From contig JACVVK020000342.1 in NCBI GenBank assembly GCA_018292915.2, forward strand, positions 498,501 through 562,500: 64,000 nt of DNA, read 5' to 3'. This DNA is from Batillaria attramentaria (taxonomy: Eukaryota; Mollusca; Gastropoda; Batillariidae). Below the pieces are notes generated by a model. It saw nothing but the letters and a program-made list of their open reading frames with translations. It did not search any database and was not told where the DNA came from. Each line of letters starts with the position of its first letter. The stretch's first letter is position 1. Positions 12,718 through 23,267 of this stretch are shown in pieces. The translations under genes and the position numbers were made by a program.

Positions 12718-13132
12718 TCAATGTTGGTCAGAATCACAAAGGTCCTTTCACGTCCTTTTGGTTTTAGTGCAAAACTCTACGGTGGTTGAGTTCACCGAAG
12801 TTCCGGACTGAGTCCTCCAGTACGTTTAAAGCTGGGGAGTCCGTCAGGGACTCAGCACAGTGCACCATCAGTCTCGGCGCATACAGGTGAACCATCCATC
12901 AGTCGGAACTCAACACCTACCGTACACAAGAGTCGGGAGGATAAAAGGGATGAATCCGCCGCCCCCCACGGTCTCCTCCCGATCAACAACCTGACACAAG
13001 CCATCATCACCTCAACTTGGCTTCTCTCTGCTCAAACCCTTTGTGATCAGGGCGAGAGATGGCGGATGAGGATCCGTGCTGACGTTTTTCGGCGGAGTTA
13101 TTTTTGGTCTGGTGATAAAGACCTGCGCCCGC
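12718..13132. other. unannotated stretch
   Basis: No gene, RNA or repeat recognised. Confidence 0.4.
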
Positions 13133-13650
13133 TTTGTTTTTTAAACACACTGTCGGTTATTCAGTTGATAATTGAGTTTTGCTGTAAATAAATGTTGTCC
13201 TGGAGATATCGCAGCGGCTTTCTTCCAGCCATAATTGAAACAGACATTGTCGGGGAAAAAAAAACCACAACAAAACCAAATTTTTTGACAGGTAATTTAC
13301 AAGATGATAACGACCTACGTTTTGTTTAAACACTAGTCTTTCAGTTGATAATTGAGTTTTGCTGTAAAGAAATGTTGTCCCGGAGATATCACAGTGGCTT
13401 TCTTCCACCCATAATTGAAACAGACATTATCGCAAAAAAAACCCCACAAAAACTAATTCAGTTTCTGACAGTAAATTTTCAAGATGATAACGACCTGCGT
13501 TTTGTTTAAGACACAAGTCAGTGTTTCAGTTGATAATTGAGTTTTGCTGTAAGTAAATGTTGTCTTGGAGATATCACGCTGGCTTTCTTCTACCCATAAT
13601 TCAAACAGATAATATCGCATAGACTTTAATTTTCTGACAGGTAATTTGTT
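13133..13650. repeat. three-unit tandem repeat, about 181 bp
   Basis: Three units begin near 13,133, 13,317 and 13,497. They share cagttgataattgagttttg, tggagatatc, ggctttcttc and a tgacaggtaattt block. The first two units are joined by agatgataacgacct. Each contains an A-rich spacer of variable length. Confidence 0.9.
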
Positions 13651-13817
13651 AGGTCGTCCGTCCCGAACTGTGTTGAGTCAGGCTGTGAGAAAAAGAAAAG
13701 GTACCCAGTAAATCAGCTTGATAGTCAGTCGATTAACTTGTCTGTCAACACGTATTTGATCAACTTTGAAAGATAGAACCTACTCGACTGAAGTCAGTTG
13801 CCATCTGTGACCTCCTG

Positions 13818-13820
<3 letters not shown>
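13651..13820. other. unannotated stretch
   Basis: Nothing recognised. Confidence 0.4.

Positions 13821-13902
<82 letters not shown>
13821..13902. repeat. (TG)n(AG)n compound microsatellite
   Basis: About 42 bp of TG repeats run directly into about 40 bp of AG repeats. Confidence 0.98.
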
Positions 13903-13904
<2 letters not shown>

Positions 13905-14031
13905 GCACAACTTTCTCAATTAACTGGTGCACGATAGTGAATCAATGATTCCCGCCACACCAGCGACACCTAACAAAAGATAACAGGCGAAAATTAATAC
14001 GGAACTTCCTCAAACTCCAAGCCAACAAAGA

Positions 14032-14032
<1 letters not shown>

Positions 14033-14087
<55 letters not shown>
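14033..14087. repeat. (TA)n flanking the hammerhead element
   Basis: An uninterrupted TA run of about 55 bp abuts the left border of the ribozyme-bearing element. A similar run lies at the right border, so the element appears inserted into TA repeats. Confidence 0.97.
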
Positions 14088-14091
<4 letters not shown>

Positions 14092-14342
14092 GAAGTAAGT
14101 AAAGCTGAGAGCGCTCCCTAGATCTAGGAAGTGTGTGCTTTGTATGCCATTGGACAAGTCCGCCTTGCCCTATATTGGCTACAAGCCACAATGGGAGGTG
14201 GGGGGGGGGGGACCTACCATCCTACCGCTGAAACGTCTAACAGATCTAAGGGTATCTCACCATTCATAGTGCCCCCATTCCCCTCCCACCGGGAGGAAAA
14301 TGGTCGGTACGACCAAGGCCATATGAATTGGTGATTTTAGCC

Positions 14343-14388
14343 GCTCACGACCATGGTTTCGGGTCAATGGGACCCTCATCAGGTGAGC
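14343..14388 (-). ncRNA. type I hammerhead ribozyme, copy 1
   Basis: Minus strand 5' to 3': GCTCAC, CTGATGA, helix II GGGTC-loop CCATT-GACCC, GAAA, CCATGGTC, GTGAGC. All core residues are present (CUGAUGA and GAA). Helix I (GCUCAC/GUGAGC) and helix II (GGGUC/GACCC) pair perfectly. Helix III is ACC/GGU with a 2-nt AU loop. The cleavage triplet is GUC, so the cut falls between 14,349 and 14,348. Beyond helix I, GCC can pair with GGC across a GCAU bulge, a usual place for the loop contact that speeds natural hammerheads. The very short helix III is typical of Penelope-like and metazoan retrozyme hammerheads. Confidence 0.93.
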
Positions 14389-14615
14389 ATGCGGCGATAC
14401 CCTCGAGGGCTGCAGCGTCCAACCAGCACTAAAAGGCTGCCCCAGAATAATCTGGTGCGTCTCCAGTACTAGCAGACGTCGCTACCCTAAAGCTCTGCAA
14501 GAGGTTTCAGCGGAAAAAGACTAAATAATTTAGAAGGAGCAACTGCCTACGTGTAATGTCATGTAATTACATTTAATATAGAAAAGGAACAAAGGCGTTA
14601 CTAAAGCCGAAAACA

Positions 14616-14635
14616 AGCGCTCAATCAGGTCAATT
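14616..14635. repeat. 20-bp inverted repeat, left arm
   Basis: The 20-mer agcgctcaatcaggtcaatt is the exact reverse complement of 14,981-15,000. The two arms bracket the second hammerhead block. A small palindromic AGCGCT lies at the outer end of each arm. Confidence 0.95.
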
Positions 14636-14891
14636 TGAAAGTAGGGGAAGTAAGTAAAGCTGAGAGCGCTCCCTAGATCTAGGAAGTGTGTGCTTTGTAT
14701 GCCATTGGACAAGTCCGCCTTGCCCTATATTGGCTACAAGCCACTATGGGGGGGGGGGGGACCTACCATCCTACCGCTGAAACGTCTAACAGATCTAAGG
14801 GTATCTCACCATTCATAGTGCCCCCATTCCCCTCCCACCGGGAGGAAAATGGTCGGTACGACCAAGGCCATATGAATTGGTGATTTTAGCC

Positions 14892-14937
14892 GCTCACGAC
14901 CATGGTTTCGGGTCAATGGGACCCTCATCAGGTGAGC
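14892..14937 (-). ncRNA. type I hammerhead ribozyme, copy 2
   Basis: All 46 positions are identical to copy 1: the same core, helices and GUC site. The predicted cut is between 14,898 and 14,897. With copy 1 it would release a linear RNA of 549 nt (14,349-14,897, minus strand) from a read-through transcript, with a 5'-OH and a 2',3'-cyclic phosphate, which could be ligated into a circle. Confidence 0.93.
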
Positions 14938-14980
14938 ATGCGGCGATACCCTCGAGGGCTGCAGCGTCCAACCAGCACTA

Positions 14981-14998
14981 AATTGACCTGATTGAGCG

Positions 14999-15000
<2 letters not shown>
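14981..15000. repeat. 20-bp inverted repeat, right arm, at (AT)n junction
   Basis: The 20-mer aattgacctgattgagcgct runs directly into the (AT)n tract, so it marks the right border of the element. Confidence 0.95.

Positions 15001-15058
<58 letters not shown>
15001..15058. repeat. (AT)n flanking the hammerhead element
   Basis: About 58 bp of AT repeats, mirroring the run at 14,033-14,087. Confidence 0.97.
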
Positions 15059-15063
<5 letters not shown>

Positions 15064-17119
15064 ACGCCACCCTCTGAATGAACCGGCGAGATTTTTAAAA
15101 AAGTCACTGCACAGCTTGTGCATCCATGCATCAACTGGAATCTACCTAAGACCAATCTACCCATTATCTATCTGTCATATGAGAAATAAGACGTGCTGAC
15201 GTCCCAGGAATGCCCTGCAGTTTGCGGTACAGATAACCGAAAGACGTTCCGTGTTAACGACGCCAACCCTAACATTTATCTCCACCTCAAACCTTCAAAG
15301 AAAAGGCGTGGAACAAAACGCAGCCGACATCAGCACCGACCTGTCGAAACAGACATCACCTTATCGCCTACACGCCATTCTCGCTCAACAGCGGAAGTTG
15401 CGTCCGTGACGGTAAACGCAGATGATAGCGCCAGGGGCCGATCGTGTGGGTGTTGAAGAATGAGGGGCATTGGCTGCAGAACGAAGTGAGCCTCGGCAGA
15501 TGACTGAGAGTGCAGACGCCCCGCGTGGCGGATGCATCGCATTGTCTGAACAGGTGATAAGGATTCCAACTGAGACAATAAACTTGGCTGATGTCAGTAG
15601 AGGTTTTTGTCAGTGTGGGTCTGGTTCAGATCCCGCACACGTTGTTGACGGCTGGCGATAACTGCAGCCCTGGGCATGATTGGAGAAACAGTGCAGCTAT
15701 CTTCTTGTTGTTCTTTTATGTTCATTGGACTCTGCCTCACTGAGTCAGATGGCTCGAACAGAACTAAAATACACACATTCAACAGACTACACATTCCGTC
15801 TCCGAAATGGGCACTGCAGGCTGCGTGCCCACCTGTACCTCAGTGGCATCCCACCACCACCACCACCATAACAACAACAACAACAACAACAATAATAATA
15901 CTAATAATACGGCGAAACAGCTCCTTACACTCCAGAGCACATCTTGCAGTCCTCACTATCCCCTCTTCCAGCTGAGAAGCACAATGACACAGAACTGGCC
16001 CAGTGGAGCAACGCTGGCTGAGAAACTCTGGGACACCAGGATCAACTACGGGTTTAGGCCGTTACAATGCACTGATTACTTAGGCCCCAAGACGGGCCTG
16101 CTTCAAGTTAAACTAGGCAAACAATTTCACGACCAACACCAACAAGTAACAACTAAAAGCAAGGCTCATCTTCTGATCACCATGTGAACTTTCACCTCCC
16201 TCCACTCAACAACCTCCAAACTGAAAGATACAACTCAAGAACAGTCACCAGACTTTGGCAACAGTCACTCTGCACAGCAGCTCTTCGTGTGTTTGCTTGC
16301 TTTTGTTGTTGCTTTTCTGAGCGTACTGATTTAGTTTAGACACATTTCATTTGAAAAGACAAAAAGACGAACTGGCATTTCATAATGGATCCGCTGTCAT
16401 ACGCTATCGTACAATCCCCCCCACCACCCCCTCCCTCCCCCACCTGTTTCACACATGTACGCAAACCTGAAAACCGCAGCAACCGACAACCGTAGTGAGT
16501 ACTTTTATCTGCAGTTAAATGTCCAGCAGATAAAAAAAAGTCATCAAATTCCTATCAAGGGGAGCCCTCATGATCGGTGGTGTACTACTGCTGAGGTGAA
16601 CTAAAACCAGGCAGACACAAACAGTACATAAATTCCCTGTCAGCGGTCCTCCAGTCAGGCGTAACTTGCTCTACAAGTAAAATCCACACAACAGGTGTTC
16701 CTGCTGAACACCTCACTGTATGTACTGTACATAGAACCTGGCTCTTGCACGTCTAGTAACAGAATATTTCTAACATTTGTGCACCAAACAGTGGCAGCCT
16801 GAACTGCGTGGAATTTAGTTTGAATGAATTTTGCACCAATGTCCCGGTGCAAAACACTGGAAAATGCAAAGGTGTTTTAGTTTTTTCACCAACGGTAACA
16901 AACATGGAAACTGAACAGGATCGGCACAGAAAAAAAAAAAGCATGATTACTTTACTCGTTCCCAACGAGGATATTTGTCAATTTGGTGTCCTGTGCACGT
17001 GAACTGAGGTTTCTCCGCTATACACTACTCTGAAACTGACTTCTCATGGGCGTTCCACGAGCTTTTCACCATCAATTCAAATGTGAAGTCGCGACTCTAT
17101 GAGTATTGTATTACAGTAT
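15059..17119. other. unannotated stretch
   Basis: (CAC)n then (AAC)n and (AAT)n repeats lie at about 15,852-15,909. Other frames are short and unremarkable. Confidence 0.5.
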
Positions 17120-17300
17120 ACTAGCAGATGTACCCGGCTTTGCCGAGAATTCGCAAGATGGGAGGTAATCATTGCGAAGTCACCGAACTGAACAATGAAC
17201 TTGGTTACTTAATTAAATAGTTGCGTCCCGTGGCCCAGTAACCCTTGAACAGACAGACAGACTGTTCACGTATATATTTCGATGCATCGCACAGAACACA
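17120..17300. repeat. possible retroelement remnant
   Basis: The phrase gatgtacccggctttgccga is of a kind seen near the 3' ends of some invertebrate LINEs and SINEs. I cannot define borders or find a second copy here, so this is a weak call. Confidence 0.2.
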
Positions 17301-17641
17301 TGGCGCAAGTGGCGTTACTACAAAACTAAACGGTACCTCACTACAGCCGGGTGGGGCCGCGCGGCGGGCGCGTCACTGACTACAAAAAGATCTTGTTGCA
17401 GGTGCTCTCCCCTGATCACGGACCGACTCGCCGCCCGGCGGTGGCATAATACTGATTAACAACGTAATAAAGAGGCGCGGGTATCGATAACCAGGCGGGG
17501 AACATGTACTTGCTAAGTCGTGGGGTTTACTGACAACACTGCGCTGATAGGTTCGTGGTACACAGCGGCTCTCAGAACTAGGACCGTTACTGAGAGGGGT
17601 GTTGTCTCACAAGAGGTTGCGACTTCTGCAGGTTGATTTAC

Positions 17642-17693
<52 letters not shown>

Positions 17694-18364
17694 GGGAACA
17701 GGGTCTCAAAGGGGGCGTGGGGGGGGAGGGGGGGCTCAGTATTCATTATTTCGAAAGTTGTTCTTGATCACAGTGAAGCGTGCTCATGAGGTAATCTGTA
17801 CGATTATTATTTATACACAGCAATCCTCGATACGAATAATGGTGCTGCCTTGAGTCGCTAAAATCGGGTTTCTTTCCCTCCATGCCCCCCCCCCCCCAAA
17901 TCCCAACAAATAAAACCAAACCAAAACAAACAAAAGAACGAACAAAGCGGCGAACAAACAAACAACAAGCAAAAAGAAAACAAAAACAAAAGAAAACAAA
18001 AACAACAAAAGAACTCCCAAAACGTCTGATGTATCTGCGCGTCCTTGAAAGTTCTCCATCTAAAAGTCATCACCGACAAGCTATAACATAAAGAAGGAAA
18101 ACGTCCTCTTCACAGCTTACCGGAATAGGTCATAGAGTAGATCAACCTGTCGACCTAGTATTATAACAGAAATTCATGAGCATAATGGCTTGCCAAAACT
18201 GCCCGGGCAACCAGCAACGGTGAGCACTCCCCATGTCCTCCCCTTCAGTCTTCTAAACTGGCGTCAGGCGTGTTTCTTTGGGTCACTAAACGCTGTCCAC
18301 ATGGTCCAAGAAATCAGCCCTATTTTCAAGAGAAGGACTAGCAGCTCGTTTCCGGAAAATCACT
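17301..18364. other. unannotated stretch with microsatellites
   Basis: (GA)n lies at 17,645-17,691 and an A/C-rich tract (AAAC, AACA) at 17,900-18,011. A GC-rich patch (gggccgcgcggcgggcgcg) is near 17,353-17,371. Confidence 0.5.
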
Positions 18365-18690
18365 TTTTTTTAAAATTGTAATTTTATTTTCCATTTCAAG
18401 AAATTCAGGGTGCTTCCCCCGGGGGAAAGCGCGTCGCCGCAGTGCACCGCCAACCAACTACCTTTTGTTTTGTCTGAGGGATGAAAGCCTGATCGCCCGG
18501 AGAGAAACTCTGCTGAGCAGCCCGGGAACCAGAAAGAGTCGAAGAAAGGGAACCAGAAAGAGTAGGTATCGCATATCACAGCTCGATTTGGGCTCGAACT
18601 CACGCTTCACCGTGACAGAGGTGACGACCGTTCAGTAGAGCACCTGTTAAGCCGGACGCGTAGCCTACTGAGCCACTGCTCACTCTTCTG
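18365..18690 (-). mobile_element. SINE family 2, copy on the minus strand
   Basis: On the minus strand there is a tRNA-like head (gtggctcagtaggctacgcg, then a B box in gagttcgagccc), a body with tttctctccgggcgatcagg, and a 3' part with gcggcgacgcgctttcccc and the CCCCCGGGGG palindrome, ending near GAATTTCTTGAAATGG and an AT-rich tail. The same order of blocks is found on the plus strand at 48,055. A short internal duplication of ctctttctggttccc separates it from that copy. Confidence 0.8.
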
Positions 18691-19287
18691 AAAGACGCTC
18701 GAGGACAGTGAATGAAATTTGTTTCACTGTCTCTGATATCCACTGTCTCTAACAATGCATGCCCCTGGCGTCACACTGAGAGAGGTTGTCGTTGTGGCAA
18801 GACTGCGTGCACGGCAAGACTTCGTTTTCGGTACACTTCTGACTTTTTCACCCAACAGAAATATCACTTATTCAAGAAGTTTAACGCGCTGCGGCAGAAG
18901 CGAGGCAGACTATCAAAAACCTCGTAAACTTGTCAAGTAAGCGACGTATCAGTTGATCTGTTATCACCCATTGTCTAGACAGGGCGAGAGTGTCACCTTG
19001 GGAATGGGACCAGAAGGTGAGAATATACGTGTAATTGCCCGAGCGGTGCCCCACATCAAAAGACGTTATCACGCGAGGCTATCACCCACGGGTACCAGCT
19101 AAGCTGGAGGATATCGGACACGACCATCAGCAATGATCAACGACACCGATAGGCTATAAACGACACTACCCTGGAAGGACACACACCTTGCTAGACAGAC
19201 AGGCAAGTCGCTATAGCACCTCTATGCAGTCTTTAAGGACGCACCGACAAGCATTTGAAGGCTGCATAGATTGGTTATTGGTTATAT
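18691..19287. other. unannotated stretch with a duplicated 45-bp block
   Basis: Positions 18,726-18,772 (ctgatatccactgtctct, then aatgcatgcccctgg) match 20,761-20,805. No gene recognised. Confidence 0.5.
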
Positions 19288-19354
19288 GTGGGTTTAATGT
19301 CCATTTCCACCATGTATGTGTGATATCAAAGACCGGGCAACGAGGCGGGGGATG
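19288..19354 (-). mobile_element. SINE family 1, 3' fragment
   Basis: Has a diverged gtttaatgtccatttccacc and the block tgatatcaaagaccgggcaa, but no tRNA-like head. The plus strand shows the reverse complement of the SINE 3' half. Confidence 0.7.
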
Positions 19355-20298
19355 CGTGCGCCTGTACTACGGTAGTAAAGCTCTAAATGCAATACGCTGA
19401 CATATGCCGGCTGGCCGTGCGAATCAGCCGGAAAACTTTAACGCTTCGAATCTCTACCAGTGAGCCGTGTGCCAAGACCGTGGCTGACGCTGTGCGTTTC
19501 GGCTCATGTCTGCTTAAAGTCAGCCTTTGTCAGACTGTAACTGTGCGTGTGTCTACTTGGCACAACTGATGCTGCAGACACCACCCAACTGAACAGCCCT
19601 GAATGATTTGTGAGCTTAGAAAAGTCGGACGGTGCGCTTCAGGTAGACCCTGGTCGTTCCTGGACAGGAAAGTAAACGCCGGGCGGAAAAGACACACCAT
19701 AAGATTCACGCAAATGCTCAAAAAACAAACGCTTCTCCCCCACAAACCACTACACACAAACGGACAGCGCTGGAGCCCATGATGATAAAGATGTTTCTGC
19801 CAAACAGGCGCTGGTGTGTCAGCTTACCCTCGCCCCGTTATCCGAAAGCAGGCGAGTTCGGCCACATAACTTAATTGCCGTAACACTTGCGAACAGGGAA
19901 CATGGCAACATGCTCGGCGGAAGAGCCCAGAGATAAGATAAACCGGCTATAATGGCATTACCTAACTCATTCCCCCCCTGCACAAGCCGTGTCAGCAAAC
20001 TGTTTTTGTCCGGTTGTTTGGCAGCGGATCTTCGCAGTGTTAACAAACCCTGCAACAAGTTGCCTGCATGGTGCAGGTGTTGCTGCATCTCTGCATGTAA
20101 ACGCTGGCTTTGCCTGTTCAGCCTTCTCAGATGCCATGTATGTACTCCAAGAATGCACCAACTGACACCCCGGATAAAAATACACGAAACATCCCAGGCA
20201 TGATCCAGTCAGTATATCTTCAGATATATTATGATAAAAGCAAGGTCTCGCTGACGAATGTTGATAGCTGCCTATTTACCATATGAAAAAGCCTCACT
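19355..20298. other. unannotated stretch with a repeat fragment
   Basis: Positions 19,380-19,430 (gcaatacgctgacatatgcc) resemble 30,208-30,250, the end of a repeat also found at 31.2 kb. A minus-strand frame at 19,819-20,088 ends next to a GTAAGC site, but its protein is not recognisable. Confidence 0.4.
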
Positions 20299-20900
20299 AA
20301 AGAAGAAGAAGAACAACAAACAATTCTTCTGCTCAAAAATTTGAGGTCTCGACGGCTACAGTTTTTCGAATTATTACTGAAAAGAGTTGGACATCTCTGT
20401 CTATGAAGAAGAAGAAGGTAGCTGGGTGTTTGAGGGTTTAACGTCCTTTTCCACTAAATACGGGTGATATCAAAGACGGGACAACGAGGATAACATCAGC
20501 ACAATATAAGGTCCCAGTCGGGATTCGAACTCACGACACGTGAAGATTCGGAAGAAGAACAAGACTGAACTTTTCAATTGTTCAGAATTTTGAAGCCTCG
20601 AACGCTAGTTTTCCTTATAATAGTTGATTGCAGCCTTTATTTTCAATGTGAGAAGAGCTGGATACAAGTACATCTGTCCATTGAGACGAAATGAGAAGAA
20701 GAAGAAGAAGAAGAGGAAACCAGTTTCAACTGCTCACAGTTTTGCTTTCGTCTATCGTTTTACTGTCTCTGATATCCACTGTCTCTGACAATGTATGCCC
20801 CTGACGAAAATGAATGAATACTCATTGCTGCCTCTCTGCAATGTGGTGAGAGCTGGACTATGATGTCTCAGTCCATGGAGAAGGAGGAGAAGGGAGAGGA
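20299..20900. repeat. diverged tandem repeat with (AAG)n, interrupted by a SINE
   Basis: Three diverged units each contain an (AAG)n run, an ACTGCTCANANTTTTG-like block and a block like gtgagagctggac. Starts are near 20,300, 20,555 and 20,697. A SINE-1 copy splits the first from the second. Confidence 0.65.
20421..20540 (-). mobile_element. SINE family 1, 5'-truncated copy inside a tandem repeat
   Basis: Contains gtttaacgtccttttccact, the TGATATCAAAGACGGG block and a B-box region (ggattcgaactcacgac), then stops before the A box. It lies between GAAGAA-rich sequences, which probably served as the target site. Confidence 0.85.
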
Positions 20901-22858
20901 AAGAAGAAACTCTTCAACCGCTCGAGTTTCTGACGCTGCTCCCCTCAGACCAGACCAACTCCAATATCAACCCCTCCCCCCCCCCCCCCCCACGCCCACT
21001 ACAAGTTATCCATCACCAAGTTCACATTTAGTACACTTCAGTGCCGTAAAGTCAAGTTCAGCTCTTGAGGTCATTCACATCCCACCTGTCATCACAAAAC
21101 TAAGTTGCCCATCAAGCCTACCTTTCAAAAGGTTTCTAATCGCAAATCAATTACGACTTGTTTACCCAACCATCTTCTCCTTGCCCTCTGAACCTAACAC
21201 GAAATGTTCACTCAGTGTTATTCCTGGTGAGTGCTCTCTCCCCAGAGCTCTCTTGGATCAGGGACGTGAAAGCCGCTGTACAGATTACAGATCACTAACA
21301 GCTTCCGGGTCATTTGCTAACAACGACGCTAAATATAGTAGAAAATATTTGCCCTTTTTAAAATTGGTGCGCCGAGTAAAAAAATGGCAATCTGGTGCTT
21401 TTTGTTGGCTTTGCAAATAAGTTCCATGCCAGGTAATAGTAAAATTAGGGAAAAATGAGCCTGGCCTGTGGACTATTTGCATTCATGCGCGGCTGGCACA
21501 GGAGCCAGCAGACGACCGAAGAATGAGGGGAATGTGGTCGCTGCCAACATTGTCAAAAAACGGAATATTGGAATTTGTTTTGCTGCCAGATTTTTGTGAT
21601 TTCAAGGTTGTTTTTTTTTTTTTTTTTGGGGGGGGGGGGCGGAGGTGAATTCAAAAGCATTTCTAGGGTGTCATATGCAACGTTATGTCAGTGTAAGAGG
21701 AATATATAGCGTTTTCCTCCAAATTTGCATCTGTGTTCTGCAGCCTGAGATGGAAAACAGCCCGCTTTCGAAGCTCTAAGCCCGTTGGCCACATAGGGTC
21801 CAATCCTGTCCAGTGTGCACACTCAAAAGCATAACTATCCAAAAACGAACTTAGTCTTCTGTGAACTGAAGTCTAGCAGTGTTGGAATATGCGCCTTTAA
21901 GCATCCAGCCCCGTCCAGTCCATCAGTGACGCCCTTCCTCAGCGCGATATCCTCGTTTCCTGAACTGATTCCATTAATGAAGGTTGCAAGTCATCGGCAG
22001 ATTGCCCGTGTAAGAGCGAATTAAGACCGTGTCCGGAGCGACAGCTGTGCAGACAGCCGACTAATTACAGAAACCATCACAATGCTGACCGCTCTTGAAA
22101 GCCGGATAAGCCTCTAGGACCAGGTGTGGGGTGCCGGGATACGTCATTTGCAGTCTGGCGGCGCTGGACGCGGCTAAAATCTTTAATTGAGGAATCTGAG
22201 ACGTTGCTTGCAGGAACAAAGCGGCCTCGTCTGTCAAAGCAAAGGCCGCCTGCAGAAAGGAGCTGGAGGCGTGCACTAAAAGACGCTGTGGTCCACGATC
22301 GACCTTTCAGTACTACAGCCTCTATATTCGTAACTACGCGCCAAAGCCACACACACACACACACACACACACAACACCTCCGAGCTTTGTCAAACGCCAG
22401 CCGAACGCTCAAACTTTGCCAAGCAATACGCCCAGTACCAGGGCTCTATCAGCAGTATATTCATGCTGTCCAACCATCTCTCGTAACTTACGACGATCTG
22501 TCAATATCCCTCATTTACAGAGTACATTGACTTCTGGTATCCGTCATTAGTTCGCTTGTGTGGACGACTGACGGTCTCAGTGACACTAATAGGTTGTGGG
22601 TCACCAAAAGGACAGCCTGTACCGACAATGCTTCGTTTATGTAGTGCTGACTGGGCATCTGTTGCCATCTGCTTAATAAGCGAGTGATTGGGTCATGTAA
22701 GGATCAAGGGCACGCTCAGTAGCCAGCCTACAAGTCTCGTGACCCGTGGATTGATCGGCGAGTGAACAGTGGGCGTCAGTCCTTGGTTTCTGCCATGTCA
22801 GTACAGCGGTCCCGTTGTATATACAGTATCACGAATTCGACTCTGTACCATCGGGTTT
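20901..22858. other. unannotated stretch
   Basis: Poly-C lies at 20,975-20,993, poly-T then poly-G at 21,610-21,639 and (CA)n at 22,350-22,372. Open frames at 20,860-21,420 (+) and 22,126-22,530 (+) are not recognisable as exons. Confidence 0.45.
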
Positions 22859-22870
22859 CACTGCGTTTAG

Positions 22871-23045
22871 GGGGAGCCGGGGTGGTCGAATGGTAGAGCG
22901 TTGGACTTCTAATGCCGCTCGGGTCGTGAGTTCGATCCCGGCTGGGGCCAAATATTTGTGCTGGCTTTTTCATCGTTGCCCCGTCTTTGATATCACCCTA
23001 TGTGGTGGAAAAGGACGTTAAACCCCCAAACACCCCCCCCCCTCC
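22871..23045 (+). mobile_element. SINE family 1, reference full-length copy with 12-bp TSD
   Basis: Head ggagccggggtggtcgaatg; A box tggtcgaatgg at 22,883-22,893; B box gttcgatcc at 22,930-22,938. Next comes ggccaaatatttgtgctggc, a body with TTTGATATCACCC and the terminus tggaaaaggacgttaaac with a C-rich (AAACACCC) tail. The target duplication cactgcgtttag at 22,859-22,870 and 23,046-23,057 is perfect. The boxes fit the RNA polymerase III internal promoter consensus. It encodes no protein. Confidence 0.95.
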
Positions 23046-23057
23046 CACTGCGTTTAG

Positions 23058-23199
23058 CCTCTGCACTGACCCGAAATCTGAGATTATTGCCTGCATGAGT
23101 TGTGTCCCTTGCAAAAGAGACAACTCATGCATACAAGAATCTCTGAAACAGGCTGGAAACATACTGTGCCGGTAAATGCGACAGAATTCACCGCTTCTG

Positions 23200-23267
<68 letters not shown>

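Larger units (their letters stand above)
14088..15000 (-). mobile_element. non-autonomous Penelope-like or retrozyme-like element with two hammerhead ribozymes
   Basis: Two direct repeats, 14,088-14,433 and 14,643-14,982, are almost identical. The main difference I see is the poly-G stretch near 14,190-14,212. They flank a unique segment of about 210 bp. Each repeat carries a hammerhead ribozyme on the minus strand. The right-hand repeat is bracketed by a perfect 20-bp inverted repeat (agcgctcaatcaggtcaatt at 14,616-14,635 and its reverse complement at 14,981-15,000). The whole unit lies between (TA)n runs. Penelope-like elements are known to carry hammerheads in duplicated terminal blocks, and animal retrozymes carry the same ribozyme type. 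No reverse transcriptase or GIY-YIG frame is present, so the unit would need proteins in trans. The near identity of the repeats suggests recent activity or gene conversion. Confidence 0.85.

Noticed and set aside
19819..20088. Minus-strand frame of 89 codons ending beside a GTAAGC site
   Set aside because: No acceptor, and the opposite strand is equally open; no domain seen.
22883..22938. tRNA gene
   Set aside because: The A and B boxes belong to a SINE with target duplications; the acceptor stem does not pair as in a functional tRNA.
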